From IMG/VR virus record IMGVR_UViG_3300033153_004166, positions 1-35,572 of that record: DNA of 35,572 bases; one strand, 5' to 3'. The notes under the pieces were generated by a model. It was not told where the DNA came from, ran no database searches, and was given only the letters and a program-made list of their open reading frames with translations. This document shows positions 12,940 to 21,320 of this stretch, piece by piece. Source of the stretch: a virus. Positions within the stretch are counted from its first letter, which is position 1, and the number at the start of each line of letters is the position of its first letter. Position numbers and translations under genes: made by a program.

Positions 12940-13285
12940 ATATTATGTAGAAAACAAGATGTTCGATAAACTTCTCGTCATAGAACTAGAGAAGCAAAGA
13001 CTCTTTCCTAATAGAGTGTACGCCACACATATTGGGGTGTTCTGCTGTTTATATGATCTAATGCCACTACATACCTTCGGAACAATCCTCATCACCAAAA
13101 AAGAACTCAAGAAATACTTTGTAAAATATATGCATGAACAAGAGAATGTAGACAACAAAGCCTTCGACAAAGAACACGGGACAGTGCGACTAGCACATAA
13201 TTATTTAGAAGTAATCTATGCTAATCCTGAAACCTGCTATCTGATAAATGATAAACATAAACTGGAGCTATTAGATGACAACTAA
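12917..13285 (+). CDS. Hypothetical 122-aa protein
   Basis: It starts at ATG 12917 behind AAAGGAAGTAA. The product is 122 aa with mixed alpha/beta content, three Cys, and a basic helix (KKELKKYFVKYMHEQ). No catalytic motif or family is recognised. It overlaps the membrane-protein gene that follows by 11 bases, in keeping with a tightly packed operon of small genes ahead of terminase. Confidence 0.65.
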   Translation: MAARTSTKYYVENKMFDKLLVIELEKQRLFPNRVYATHIGVFCCLYDLMPLHTFGTILITKKELKKYFVKYMHEQENVDNKAFDKEHGTVRLAHNYLEVIYANPETCYLINDKHKLELLDDN

Positions 13286-13664
13286 CCTATTACTAGTAAT
13301 CATTCTCACACTCAACATTGCTTGGGTACTCATCTGGTATTACAGAAAGACTCTATCAGTCACTCATAGAGCTAAAAGCTTTATAAGAAAACAAAAAGTA
13401 AAGCCATATATGCACACAAGTAAGCACACCACTCTAGTAAGTGAGGATACTCTACTCCAATTATTCTTAGCAAATGGTAATGAAGCATACCGTGAAGAAC
13501 TAAGAAGAGACTACATGAGACACTTAGTTTTAGAAGTATTCAATGAACTACTTAAGAAAGATAAGGACAACAAGTATAGTATAAATAGTAAAGCGAAGTT
13601 CATGGCAGAGAAATCTCCTCCACTTCCTCCTATGCCAGAAGATAAGAGAACACAGATAATCTAG
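13275..13664 (+). CDS. N-terminally membrane-anchored protein
   Basis: The 129-aa protein begins with one membrane span (LLLVIILTLNIAWVLIWYY, residues about 5-23) and a basic region, as for an N-out anchor with most of the protein in the cytoplasm or an N-in i-spanin-like topology. The helical middle is charged and the C-terminus is Pro-rich (SPPLPPMPEDKR). It could be an inner-membrane spanin subunit, but no outer-membrane partner lies inside or next to it, so this is weak. No family is recognised. Confidence 0.6.
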   Translation: MTTNLLLVIILTLNIAWVLIWYYRKTLSVTHRAKSFIRKQKVKPYMHTSKHTTLVSEDTLLQLFLANGNEAYREELRRDYMRHLVLEVFNELLKKDKDNKYSINSKAKFMAEKSPPLPPMPEDKRTQII

Positions 13665-13732
13665 TATTATTTAGTGTAAAAGGTACTACCCAGTTGGATG
13701 TACTCATAATAACCTACCCAAGGATGGTAATA

Positions 13733-13972
13733 ATGAAACTAGACTTCACAGATGTGTCTAAACAAGACCTCACCAATTATCAAGAAACACTCATTACAAC
13801 AATCTCAAGACTAAAGCACGGCTTATTCAATGCTGAAGCTGCTCTGGGTCTTAAAGCAAGCATAGATCTTCTCAGTGATCTTCACATTCAAACTTCTACT
13901 CAAGTAAGAATGATTAAAGAGGAACTAGATACTTATGATGTGAAAGTGGATCTTATTAATGAAACTGAATAA
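13733..13972 (+). CDS. Hypothetical 79-aa helical protein
   Basis: I choose ATG 13733, eight bases after AAGGA; an in-frame TTG at 13694 gives a longer but poorly supported start. The product is helical (SKQDLTNYQETLITTISRL, then MIKEELDTYDVKVDLIN) and acidic overall. No family is recognised. Its end overlaps the next gene by 14 bases. Confidence 0.58.
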   Translation: MKLDFTDVSKQDLTNYQETLITTISRLKHGLFNAEAALGLKASIDLLSDLHIQTSTQVRMIKEELDTYDVKVDLINETE

Positions 13973-14282
13973 AACAGACATATACAATCTAGGATGCCTA
14001 CAGTTGGCTAGAGAGGGAGCATACTCAGATGATGAGTGTCTCCAAGCTATGAACTGGGGGAATAAGACTAGAGCCAGAACCCAGTCAAGATATCTTAAGA
14101 AGCTAGTAAATGTACTGGCTAATATTAATACTCAACATAACATATCAGAACAATTTAATGATCAAGTAGATAACTTAGAGGAGAAATATCATGAACAAGC
14201 AGTTAAGCCCACAAGAGAAAGCGGCGATCACAAGGAAGAAGAACAAGGAACTGAAGGAACAAGCGGAATCAAATGGGACTGA
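13959..14282 (+). CDS. Hypothetical 107-aa protein with charged tail
   Basis: ATG 13959 lies within the end of the preceding gene, so coupled translation is likely. The first 60 residues (NLGCLQLAREGAYSDDECL, then a basic NKTRARTQSRYLKKL helix) look like a small DNA- or protein-binding fold. The last 35 are hydrophilic and overlap the next gene by 92 bases, so part of this tail may be incidental. No family is recognised. Confidence 0.55.
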   Translation: MKLNKTDIYNLGCLQLAREGAYSDDECLQAMNWGNKTRARTQSRYLKKLVNVLANINTQHNISEQFNDQVDNLEEKYHEQAVKPTRESGDHKEEEQGTEGTSGIKWD

Positions 14283-14484
14283 TGTAACACCAGAAGAGCC
14301 TATTAGAGAATCTACTCAATCCTTCTCAGTATCTAGAGAGAAAGATGGTTGGTATTTTATTACAACTTATCTTAATGAGGACAAAGTAGTCCATCAGGAT
14401 AAAGTGGGACCAACAATGAGAGCTATAGTTTTAGATGAATTTAAGATGACAGCTCAACGATACTTTGAGACAATGGAGATGTAA
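14191..14484 (+). CDS. Hypothetical 97-aa protein
   Basis: ATG 14191 has GAGGAG upstream with a suitable gap. The first 40 residues are Lys/Glu-rich and disordered-looking. The rest is a compact alpha/beta segment (DGWYFITTYLNEDKVVHQDK, then a helix ending YFETMEM). No family is recognised. It is coupled to the next gene by TAATG. Confidence 0.6.
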   Translation: MNKQLSPQEKAAITRKKNKELKEQAESNGTDVTPEEPIRESTQSFSVSREKDGWYFITTYLNEDKVVHQDKVGPTMRAIVLDEFKMTAQRYFETMEM

Positions 14485-14819
14485 TGACACCAACGATAAT
14501 TATATGTGGTACTATTTTTATTCTCTTCTCATTACTTCTGTATATAACCAATGGATTGGTGATGACTTATCTAAACATGAAAATAGATAATCATAAGGAC
14601 ATGGAAGTCCTTTATTCAGACTTCAGTAAGTTATCAGAAGAGTTAGTAGCAATACAGAACAACCTTAATTCTATTCAGGATAATGTAAAAGTTAATGTAG
14701 AGCTACTCTCACAACTACCAGACTTAACTACTATTCAAAAAGACATGGATGATATTAAGGGTAAGGTAGCTAGTAATCAGATAGGACAGGTATTCTCTCC
14801 AAGAAGAAAGGGTAAGTAA
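14484..14819 (+). CDS. Membrane-anchored coiled-coil protein
   Basis: The 111-aa protein begins with one membrane span (IIICGTIFILFSLLLYITNG, residues about 5-24). A coiled coil follows from about 35 to 90 (heptad-like SEELVAIQNNLNSIQDNV), with a basic end RRKGK. This layout is seen in i-spanins and in phage membrane scaffold proteins; which applies here is unknown. It starts on TAATG overlap with the preceding gene and stops one base before the next. Confidence 0.6.
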   Translation: MTPTIIICGTIFILFSLLLYITNGLVMTYLNMKIDNHKDMEVLYSDFSKLSEELVAIQNNLNSIQDNVKVNVELLSQLPDLTTIQKDMDDIKGKVASNQIGQVFSPRRKGK

Positions 14820-15074
14820 ATGGATATATCTAAACTAGACACTAAAACATTAATTGATCTTTTACTGAGAATAGCTTCTTTTACAATAACTCAGAATAGT
14901 TTTGTCCAAGTACCTAAAGATTGTTCAGAAGTAATGATGAAGGTTATAGAAGATAGAGAGAGTAAGATGCATGAATTGTGTCTCATTATCAGAGCAGAGA
15001 TGGATACAAGAGATCTCAAGGAACACTTAGTTACTCTAGATAATGGATTACAACATCTGGTTGTGGAGAAGTAA
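14820..15074 (+). CDS. Hypothetical 84-aa protein
   Basis: ATG 14820 directly follows the preceding TAA, with AAAGGGTAA as ribosome site. The product is helical, with SKLDTKTLIDLLLRIASF at the start and an acidic Met-rich centre. No family is recognised. The next gene starts immediately after its stop. Confidence 0.6.
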   Translation: MDISKLDTKTLIDLLLRIASFTITQNSFVQVPKDCSEVMMKVIEDRESKMHELCLIIRAEMDTRDLKEHLVTLDNGLQHLVVEK

Positions 15075-15389
15075 ATGGGTGGAAGTAACTCTACTCTAAA
15101 TATCATTAACATAGAGATTCAGGAACTTAAAGCCAAACAGCTTAAGGGTCCACTGGGTATTATTGAGATCAAGAAGCTGCAAAGCTTAGTGACTATGAGA
15201 AAAGATCTCAGTAATACTCAGACTTTTGATGAGTATGAACAAGTAGATGAGGATGTCTTCTCTGATGATGAAGTCCTTGAGTTCTTAGAAGTTAGGAAGA
15301 AGAATGAAGAAAGTAAGCAAAACAGGAAGCTTACTACGCAAAAGAAGAAAACCCCTAAAAAGAGAAAGAAGAAAGTATCTAAAGGATAA
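15075..15389 (+). CDS. Candidate terminase small subunit
   Basis: The 104-aa product lies directly before the terminase large subunit gene and overlaps its likely start. The first 60 residues are helical (INIEIQELKAKQLKGPLG), the next 25 acidic (DEDVFSDDEVLEF), and the last 25 almost entirely Lys/Arg. Position and size suit a small terminase, and the basic tail could bind DNA, but no clear helix-turn-helix is visible. The assignment is by context only. Confidence 0.45.
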   Translation: MGGSNSTLNIINIEIQELKAKQLKGPLGIIEIKKLQSLVTMRKDLSNTQTFDEYEQVDEDVFSDDEVLEFLEVRKKNEESKQNRKLTTQKKKTPKKRKKKVSKG

Positions 15390-16833
15390 TCCTAATTTTG
15401 CTTTGAGACTAGCATGGAAGAGGGGACTTCTTAAATATAAGTTAAGAGAACATCAACATGACCTATTCAAGATCTTTGATGAAGCTTTTAATAGAATAAC
15501 CGTAGTAAATGCAAGTAGAAGGTGGGGAAAGTCCACTGTTGCAATTTTATATGCCATAGTCTTTGGGCTACAGAACCCTAACTCTCAAATAAAGATAGCT
15601 ACCAAGTCTCAAAAGAGTTTAAAGAAAACCTTCAATCCGATCTTGAGGATCTTATTAAAGGATATGCCTAAAGACCTAGTAAAATGGTCAAGTAAAGAAG
15701 ACTGCTATGTCTTCACTAATGGTTCGCAGATTCACATGCACGGCACCGACATGAATAGGCATGAGGGTTTGAGAGGTCAGCGTTGTGATTTAGGCATCAT
15801 AGACGAGGCAGCATTTTGCTCAGATTTACGTTATATTGTGATGTCAATCCTACTCCCCCAAACACTTGAGTGTAATGGTCGGATAATATTACTCTCCACA
15901 CCAGAGCAAAAAGCTACACAATCTGGTGAAGAGTACAAAGCGTTCTGCTTACAGGCTCAATTAAAAGGAGCTTACTTTACTAAGGACATTCACACTAACA
16001 CCTCACTCTCCCAAGAGACTATTGATGAATATATGGAAGAATGTGGGGGTGAAGAGTCAATTGAATGGCAAGTAGAGTATTTGTGTAGGTTCAAGATAGA
16101 TCCTGAGAAGGCTATTATTAGGGAGTGGAGATCTGAGAAGTTTATCCTGGATGATGACTTTGACCCTGAAGATGATGATCTCTTTCAGTTCTACCATAAA
16201 CACACAGTATTAGATTTAGGTGTGAAAAGAGATTATACTTTTGGATTAAACTTTTACTATGACTTCAAGGAAGCTAGGTGCATCGTACTCAACGAGTTTT
16301 ATGTGAGGAACACAACTACTCCACAAATTGCTCAGATGTTAAGGGAAAGTGAAGTGGAAGCATTTGGTAAACATACCATTATGAGAAGGATCTGTGATTC
16401 AGACAATCCTCAACTAGTAAATGACTTTGTACACCTACATAAGATTGGTATCTCAGCAGTGGAGAAAACAACACTCGAAGCGATGGTGAACACATTAAGA
16501 GTAATGGTTGGAGATGGTCAGGTGCTGATACATCCAAGGTGTGTCATGCTCATTAAGACGCTTGAACACGCTACTTGGGCTAATAGTGAAGCTGGTCGAC
16601 TACATAAAGACTTTGCAAGGACCAAGGAGCTAGGACATATGGATGCACTGGCAGCATTAATTTATGGGGTAAGAAGTATTGCTAGGAATACAAACCCTGT
16701 ACCTAGCACTCATGGTATCAACCTCGCTAATACACTAATTCAAAATCAATATAGTGAGTCCCATAATAAAAAAGAATTTAAAAAGGCTTTCGTTACTCCT
16801 GCTAGGAGAAACAGATCTAATAGGAGAAAATAA
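15304..16833 (+). CDS. terL: Terminase large subunit
   Basis: The 509-aa packaging motor has ATPase and nuclease domains. Walker A is ASRRWGKST (70-78), Walker B is DLGIIDEA (162-169), and the coupling motif LLSTP is at 196-200. The RNase H-like nuclease contributes acidic residues Asp304 (VLDLG), Asp365 (CDSDN) and Asp447 (HMDALAALIYG). The ATG at 15304 overlaps the preceding gene by 86 bases; conserved-looking sequence begins only near residue 28, so the true start may be later, at a non-ATG codon. The C-terminus is basic. Terminase cuts and translocates concatemeric DNA through the portal, encoded next. Confidence 0.93.
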   Translation: MKKVSKTGSLLRKRRKPLKRERRKYLKDNPNFALRLAWKRGLLKYKLREHQHDLFKIFDEAFNRITVVNASRRWGKSTVAILYAIVFGLQNPNSQIKIATKSQKSLKKTFNPILRILLKDMPKDLVKWSSKEDCYVFTNGSQIHMHGTDMNRHEGLRGQRCDLGIIDEAAFCSDLRYIVMSILLPQTLECNGRIILLSTPEQKATQSGEEYKAFCLQAQLKGAYFTKDIHTNTSLSQETIDEYMEECGGEESIEWQVEYLCRFKIDPEKAIIREWRSEKFILDDDFDPEDDDLFQFYHKHTVLDLGVKRDYTFGLNFYYDFKEARCIVLNEFYVRNTTTPQIAQMLRESEVEAFGKHTIMRRICDSDNPQLVNDFVHLHKIGISAVEKTTLEAMVNTLRVMVGDGQVLIHPRCVMLIKTLEHATWANSEAGRLHKDFARTKELGHMDALAALIYGVRSIARNTNPVPSTHGINLANTLIQNQYSESHNKKEFKKAFVTPARRNRSNRRK

Positions 16834-16835
16834 TC

Positions 16836-18861
16836 ATGGATGACAATATTTACTTTGCAACCAACTGACCTAATCGAGAAGATAGAAGGTTATTATGACT
16901 ACATCAATTCAAGTGGGATGGCTTCTCTATGGAGAAACTCACACGATCAATTTTATGAAGCTAAACTTTCTAATGGAGAGTTATATAGGACTGGAGATCA
17001 TGGGGAATTCCTCAACATGCCAGCCAACCACTACAAGAACTTACTGAACCACACTAAAGTATTAACCACTAACCAAAGACCAGCACTAAAACCTAGAGCA
17101 GTCAACACCGACACTAAGTCCACAGCAGCATGTAAACTAGCAGGCTCACTGTTGGATTATTATATGAGAGAACAAAAGGTCGAGGAAGCACTTAAACAAG
17201 CCGTTGATTATGGTTTAAAGTATGGTGAATCATTTACTGCAGTCTCTTGGGATATGAGTCTAGGTGATGACTACGGAGTAAATCCAGAGACAAATGCCGT
17301 AATGCGACACGGAGATCTAAAGGTTAAGACCTATCTTCCACATTATGTGTGTCGAGATTACTATAACACTGAAGCATCAGATAACCTTTGGTACATCTTA
17401 GTTGACTTTGTAAATAAGTATGAACTAGCAGCTAAGTATCCTGACATGGCAGATGAGATAGTGGAAATGAGCATGGATGAGTCTATGTTCTCAACACTTA
17501 ATACCTTCCAAGGATTTTATGGGTTCAACGAGAGTGAGATCATTCCACAATATACATTTATACACAAAAGATCAGCAGCAATGCCTGATGGTAGAGAGAC
17601 AATATTCTTAGACGATCACTTAGTCTTAAGTGATGGACCTCTCCCATATAAACACCTCAATGTGTACAGACTAGCACCAGAAGAGCAAGACTTCTCACAG
17701 TTTGGTTACACACCAGCATTTGATATACTAGCAATACAGGAAGCTGTAACTGCTCTTTACTCATGTGTCACTACTAACCAGTCTACCTTTGCAGTTCAGT
17801 CTATCTTAATACCTAGAGGATTCAACATCTCAGTTGATCAGCTAAGTGGAGGACTAAACCTAATTGAGTATGATAGTGGTATGGCTAAACCTGAACCAAT
17901 CAATCTTACAATGACTGCTCCAGAAGTATTCAACTTCATCAAGCAATTAGAAGCATTGATGCAGATATTAATAGGAATCTCAGACGTGAACAGAGGTCAA
18001 GTACCTCCTAACATTAAATCAGGTAATGCTTTAGCATTACTAGCATCACAAGCTATTGAATTTAACAGTGGACTACAACAGTCTTATGCTTCTCTATTAG
18101 AAGATGTGGGATCTGCAATTGTTTACACTCTTAAAGATTTTGCTAAGACACCAAGAATAGCTACTATCTCAGGTAAGTATAACCAATCTTATCTTGAAGA
18201 GTTCATCGGAGATGACTTAGACCTTGTGAACAGAGTACAGGTAGATATAGCAAATCCACTATCTAAAACATTAGCTGGACGTGTGCAATTAGCAGATTCA
18301 ATGGTTGAACGTGGATGGATTAAGAACCCAGCACAATACGAGATGGTCATGGAAACTGGAAACTTAGATTACGCTGATGAAGCAGATATTAAAGAGCTAT
18401 ATCAGATGAGATCTGAGAACGAGACAATGGTGAAAGGTGAGAAACCTATTGCTATTATCACAGACTCTCATTCTCTACATTTATTAGAGCATAAAGCTGT
18501 ACTTGCGAGTCCAGAGTCAAGGAAAGATCCACAAGTTGTACAGGTAGTAACAGATCACATGATGGAACACTTAAACTTACTACGTACAGCAGATCCAGGA
18601 TTGTTACAAGCATTAGGTCAAGAACCAGTGGGTCCTGCTGCACCAATGGGTCAGCCTACACCACCGAGTCCTAAAGGACTACAAGCTCCTGGCAAACCAC
18701 CTCAACAACCACAAAGAGGTGGACCTATCCCTCCTCCACAAGCAGCTAACATTGCTCCAGCAGGAATGGAGACAGATATGGCAGCTAAAACTAATATGCC
18801 AACTATGCCTAACAATCCATTATCTGGTAAAACATTTAATAATCAGGACGGTGGGTTATAG
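16836..18861 (+). CDS. Portal protein, frame-disrupted near the N-terminus
   Basis: The main frame from 16840 gives 673 aa of podovirus portal type. Key segments are LNMPANHYKNLLNHTKVLTT, NTDTKS, a long middle ending ISDVNRGQVPPNIKSGNALA, and a Pro/Gln-rich tail. The ribosome site AGGAG sits nine bases before ATG 16836, not 16840. From 16836 one reads MDDNIYFATN, the kind of start (x-x-x-Y-F-A) common in this family, then TGA at 16866-16868. Removing one A near 16863-16866 joins it to TDLIEKIEG. I therefore read a single portal gene with a +1 frame change at codon 9-10. The dodecameric portal is the DNA gateway and connects to the T7-gp11-like tail protein. Confidence 0.88.
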
Positions 18862-18862
18862 A

Positions 18863-19042
18863 ATGAAAACGAGAGAAGATTATATTAAAGATGCTAGAGA
18901 TAAAAAGGATATAGTCTTAAGATCAAGAGCTGAAGCAGCAGTGTCTCGTAACGAGCATATGCCAATAGCTAAATTTACTAAAGAACACCTAGAGAAGGTG
19001 GAAGCTTTATATAAACAATTAAAAGATAGAAAGGGGAATTAA
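18863..19042 (+). CDS. Small basic protein downstream of portal
   Basis: ATG 18863 immediately follows the portal stop; the frame is open further upstream, but only as overlap with the portal's Pro-rich end. The 59-aa product is highly charged and helical (TREDYIKDARDKKDIVLRSR, then FTKEHLEKVEALYKQLKDR). It is one base from the next gene. It is possibly a head-assembly accessory; I recognise no family. Confidence 0.6.
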   Translation: MKTREDYIKDARDKKDIVLRSRAEAAVSRNEHMPIAKFTKEHLEKVEALYKQLKDRKGN

Positions 19043-19043
19043 T

Positions 19044-19304
19044 ATGTCAGCAGTAATGGGATCCGATGCACTAAGCATGAGTTTCGATGAAACACTAAAA
19101 CTAATCAGGACAGGAAGTGTTCCTGATCTATTTGCCACTATGTTAAGTAACGTAGATCCAGCAACGTATGATGAGATTGCTTTCTCTTCTACAGCTACAA
19201 CAGATGTTTATGTAACTAAGTTAGCGACTGTAACCGTCTTGACCTACACAGTCACTTACACTGATGCAACAAAACAAGTTGTGAGTGGAATAGTAGCAGC
19301 TTAA
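19044..19304 (+). CDS. Hypothetical 86-aa small virion protein
   Basis: ATG 19044 lies six bases after GGGGAATTA. The first 45 residues are mixed and acidic, the rest Thr/Val-rich beta strand (VYVTKLATVTVLTYTVTY). The composition is typical of small capsid- or tail-associated proteins. Its place between portal and scaffold supports a head role. No family is recognised. Confidence 0.58.
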   Translation: MSAVMGSDALSMSFDETLKLIRTGSVPDLFATMLSNVDPATYDEIAFSSTATTDVYVTKLATVTVLTYTVTYTDATKQVVSGIVAA

Positions 19305-19367
19305 TAAATTTATTAATTCCCCTACCATTAAGATGGGGATAACACTCGATACATCACGGAGGATATT

Positions 19368-20288
19368 ATGGGTGAAGAAGGAAACGCAGCACCAGAAGCT
19401 GCAGAAGGAACATTAGATGTTGGGGAAGCTGAAGGAAATACACTTGAAGTTAGCGAGGGTGGAGAAGCTCCTAAATCAGCTACTGAAGAGGTCATTGAAA
19501 AGCTCAACCGCAAGTTCAAGGTACGTATTGATGGGGTCGATTCCGATGTTGACGAAGCAGAACTCATCAGAAGTTATCAACTTAGAAAGGTGTCAGATAA
19601 AAGACTAGATGAGGGAATGAAGGCTAGGAAACAAGCTGAATCATTTCTCCACATGTTAAAGACTGACCCACAAAGAGTTTTATCTGATCCAAGGATAGGA
19701 CTAGATGTTAAGAAGTTTGCTGAAGATATTATTTATAAGCAGCTTCAAGATGAAATGCTTACACCAGAGCAGAGAGAGTTATCAAACTATAAAGCTAAAG
19801 TGAAACAGTATGAGGCTCATCAGCAAAAACTGCAGGATGAAGCTCGTCAAAAAGAAGCTTCTACTCTCCATGAGCAACAACGTGATGCTTATGTAACTGA
19901 CATTTCAGATGCACTATCTAATGCTGGACTTCCTAAGAACAGCTATACAGTTCAAAGAGTTGTACATGAGATGACTCGTGCTATTAAGGCAGGCTTCTCG
20001 AATGTAACAGCACAAGATGTTGTTGACATGGTACACACTCAGTTTGTAAAAGATACCAAAGAGCTATATGGGAATAGTAGTGAAGAAACACTTATGAAGT
20101 TATTAGGTGATGAGGTTTCTAGTAAGATTAGAAACTATGATTTAGAGGCATATCGTCAGAAGAACTCTATCCCTAAGACTAATAGTGTAAAGGGAACTAG
20201 CGGAAAACCAGTTAGATCTAAGAGAGGAAAAGTCCTATCTCCTGCAGAGTTAAGAGATAAGATAGAAAAAGAGTATGGCTTAGGCTAA
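19368..20288 (+). CDS. Capsid scaffolding protein
   Basis: The 306-aa protein has an acidic N-terminus (Glu/Gly/Ala-rich, residues 1-45), a long charged helical centre (about 45-240) with coiled-coil potential, and a basic C-terminal segment (SGKPVRSKRGKVLSPAELRD). This charge layout and the place between portal and major capsid protein are characteristic of podovirus scaffolds. Scaffolds guide capsid assembly through a basic C-terminal contact with the coat protein. It starts behind GGAGG. An AP2/HNH endonuclease gene on the other strand overlaps its last four bases. Confidence 0.82.
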   Translation: MGEEGNAAPEAAEGTLDVGEAEGNTLEVSEGGEAPKSATEEVIEKLNRKFKVRIDGVDSDVDEAELIRSYQLRKVSDKRLDEGMKARKQAESFLHMLKTDPQRVLSDPRIGLDVKKFAEDIIYKQLQDEMLTPEQRELSNYKAKVKQYEAHQQKLQDEARQKEASTLHEQQRDAYVTDISDALSNAGLPKNSYTVQRVVHEMTRAIKAGFSNVTAQDVVDMVHTQFVKDTKELYGNSSEETLMKLLGDEVSSKIRNYDLEAYRQKNSIPKTNSVKGTSGKPVRSKRGKVLSPAELRDKIEKEYGLG

Positions 20289-20773
20289 TCAGGAAAATTT
20301 AGATAACCACAATACTCCCCGAAGAGTTCTATTGCTTTCTTGTCACGAACTAAAGCAGCCTCTTTGGGGCATTTGAAGTTACCTAGATGGTAAGCTTTAC
20401 CTTCACATCTTACCTGTGCCCTCCAACAATTACCAGCTTTGTACCAGTAGACTCCTATATAACCTGACTTGTTATTTGAACTTATATTTTGTTTGTTCTT
20501 ATTATTCTGACCAATAGTAACCTTTCTAAGATTGGTCTTCTGATTATTTAAACCGTTCCCATCTTCATGATCTATTTTAATACTAGAATCTTTAATACCT
20601 AGTATAAGCCTATGCATTCTAATAGATTTTCTAGGCTTATAAGAATAATCATAAGCCTTAGCATAATGTGTACGGTGTTCTTTTACCAAGTACCAGTGAA
20701 AGTCTTTAACTTTATCCCAATCTTCTTCATCAATAAGAGCAATCTTGCCGTGTGTTAATTCTATATTTCTCAT
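20285..20773 (-). CDS. HNH homing endonuclease with AP2 DNA-binding domain
   Basis: The 162-aa protein has an HNH core (residues about 15-95: IRMHRLILG, IDHEDGNGLNN, NLRKVTIGQNN) and a C-terminal AP2 domain (about 100-160: SGYIGVYWYKAGNCWRAQV, YHLGNF, EAALVRDKKAIELFGEY). AP2-HNH proteins are free-standing phage homing endonucleases. It is inserted opposite to the late genes, between scaffold and capsid, with its own minus-strand promoter. No ribosome site precedes the ATG, and the -10 box ends six bases away, so its message may be leaderless and poorly translated. Confidence 0.9.
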   Translation of the reverse strand: MRNIELTHGKIALIDEEDWDKVKDFHWYLVKEHRTHYAKAYDYSYKPRKSIRMHRLILGIKDSSIKIDHEDGNGLNNQKTNLRKVTIGQNNKNKQNISSNNKSGYIGVYWYKAGNCWRAQVRCEGKAYHLGNFKCPKEAALVRDKKAIELFGEYCGYLNFPD

Positions 20774-20779
20774 AATATA

Positions 20780-20807
20780 TTAATACATAGGATGTATAGA
20801 TTGTAAA
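20780..20807 (-). promoter_or_regulatory. Promoter of the AP2/HNH gene
   Basis: On the minus strand, TTTACA (20807-20802) and TATTAA (20785-20780) are 16 bases apart. The expected start coincides with the ATG at 20773. Confidence 0.5.
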
Positions 20808-20822
20808 GGTCTGTGTGGAGGA

Positions 20823-20898
20823 CGGTACGCCTACCCGAAATATGAGCATTTGCTATCTTAATTCAAAATTAAATTCACAAAGAGGCGGTACGCCTACC
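20823..20898 (+). repeat. Two copies of a GC-rich 13-mer before the capsid gene
   Basis: CGGTACGCCTACC occurs at 20823-20835 and 20886-20898. Both copies follow GAGG, and each can form a small hairpin around GTA (AGGCG-GTA-CGCCT in the second). They stand out in AT-rich intergenic DNA between the homing endonuclease and the capsid gene. They could be RNA hairpins, protein sites or a duplication linked to endonuclease insertion. Confidence 0.6.
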
Positions 20899-20925
20899 TC
20901 TCCTGAATAAGATTATTGAATAGAA

Positions 20926-20941
20926 TGTCACATAAGTGGCA
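20926..20941 (+). promoter_or_regulatory. Hairpin in the capsid gene leader
   Basis: TGTCAC and GTGGCA form a 6-bp stem (one G-U pair) with an ATAA loop. A T-rich run ending TTTTTAAAGGAG, the capsid ribosome site, follows. It may stabilise or attenuate the capsid message. Confidence 0.4.
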
Positions 20942-20972
20942 CTAATTTTATTAATTTTTAAAGGAGACAATT

Positions 20973-21320
20973 ATGTCAAACCTCGCATCGCAAACCCTTA
21001 CAGGCTTCTATAAAGACATGTATGGTGAGCAAGTAAAGGTAATTCCTGAGGTATCAAAACTTCAGAAGGCAATCAAGTTTATCGAAGCCAGCAAACAGCC
21101 AGGTGGAGATTTTATTAACAACGTAGTATTAACACATGAACACGGTGTTTCTTATCTAGCCAGTAATAGTGGTCTAGAAGGATTAAATGATCGTGTCCCT
21201 ATGATTACAGGTAAAGCATCAGTTCTTGGTTCTAACCTAGTAATTAGATCAGGTTCTCTCAAGAAGATGCTGACAGAGCAAGTTCTGACAAGAAAGCATT
21301 TGCATCTATCGTTCCAATGA
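20973..21320 (+). CDS. Major capsid protein, N-terminal part (frame-disrupted gene)
   Basis: This frame starts at ATG 20973 behind AAAGGAG and encodes the N-terminal arm and first part of a HK97/P22-type coat protein (TGFYKDMYGEQVKVIPEVSK, FIEASKQPGGDF, LVIRSGS). After about residue 96 the frame leaves the family pattern and ends in TGA 21318-21320. The proper continuation lies in the -1 frame, open from 21248: QEDADRASSDKKAFASIVPM runs directly into the second part. The shift therefore lies in about 21248-21272, where the sequence is GGTTCTCTCAAGAAG. A lost base in the assembly is the simplest explanation; no classical slippery heptamer is present. Confidence 0.75.
   Translation: MSNLASQTLTGFYKDMYGEQVKVIPEVSKLQKAIKFIEASKQPGGDFINNVVLTHEHGVSYLASNSGLEGLNDRVPMITGKASVLGSNLVIRSGSLKKMLTEQVLTRKHLHLSFQ

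Noticed and set aside
18719-18862. Longer start for the small gene after portal
   Set aside because: The extra 48 codons overlap the portal's Pro/Gln-rich C-terminus and give an unlikely peptide; ATG 18863 fits the operon spacing.
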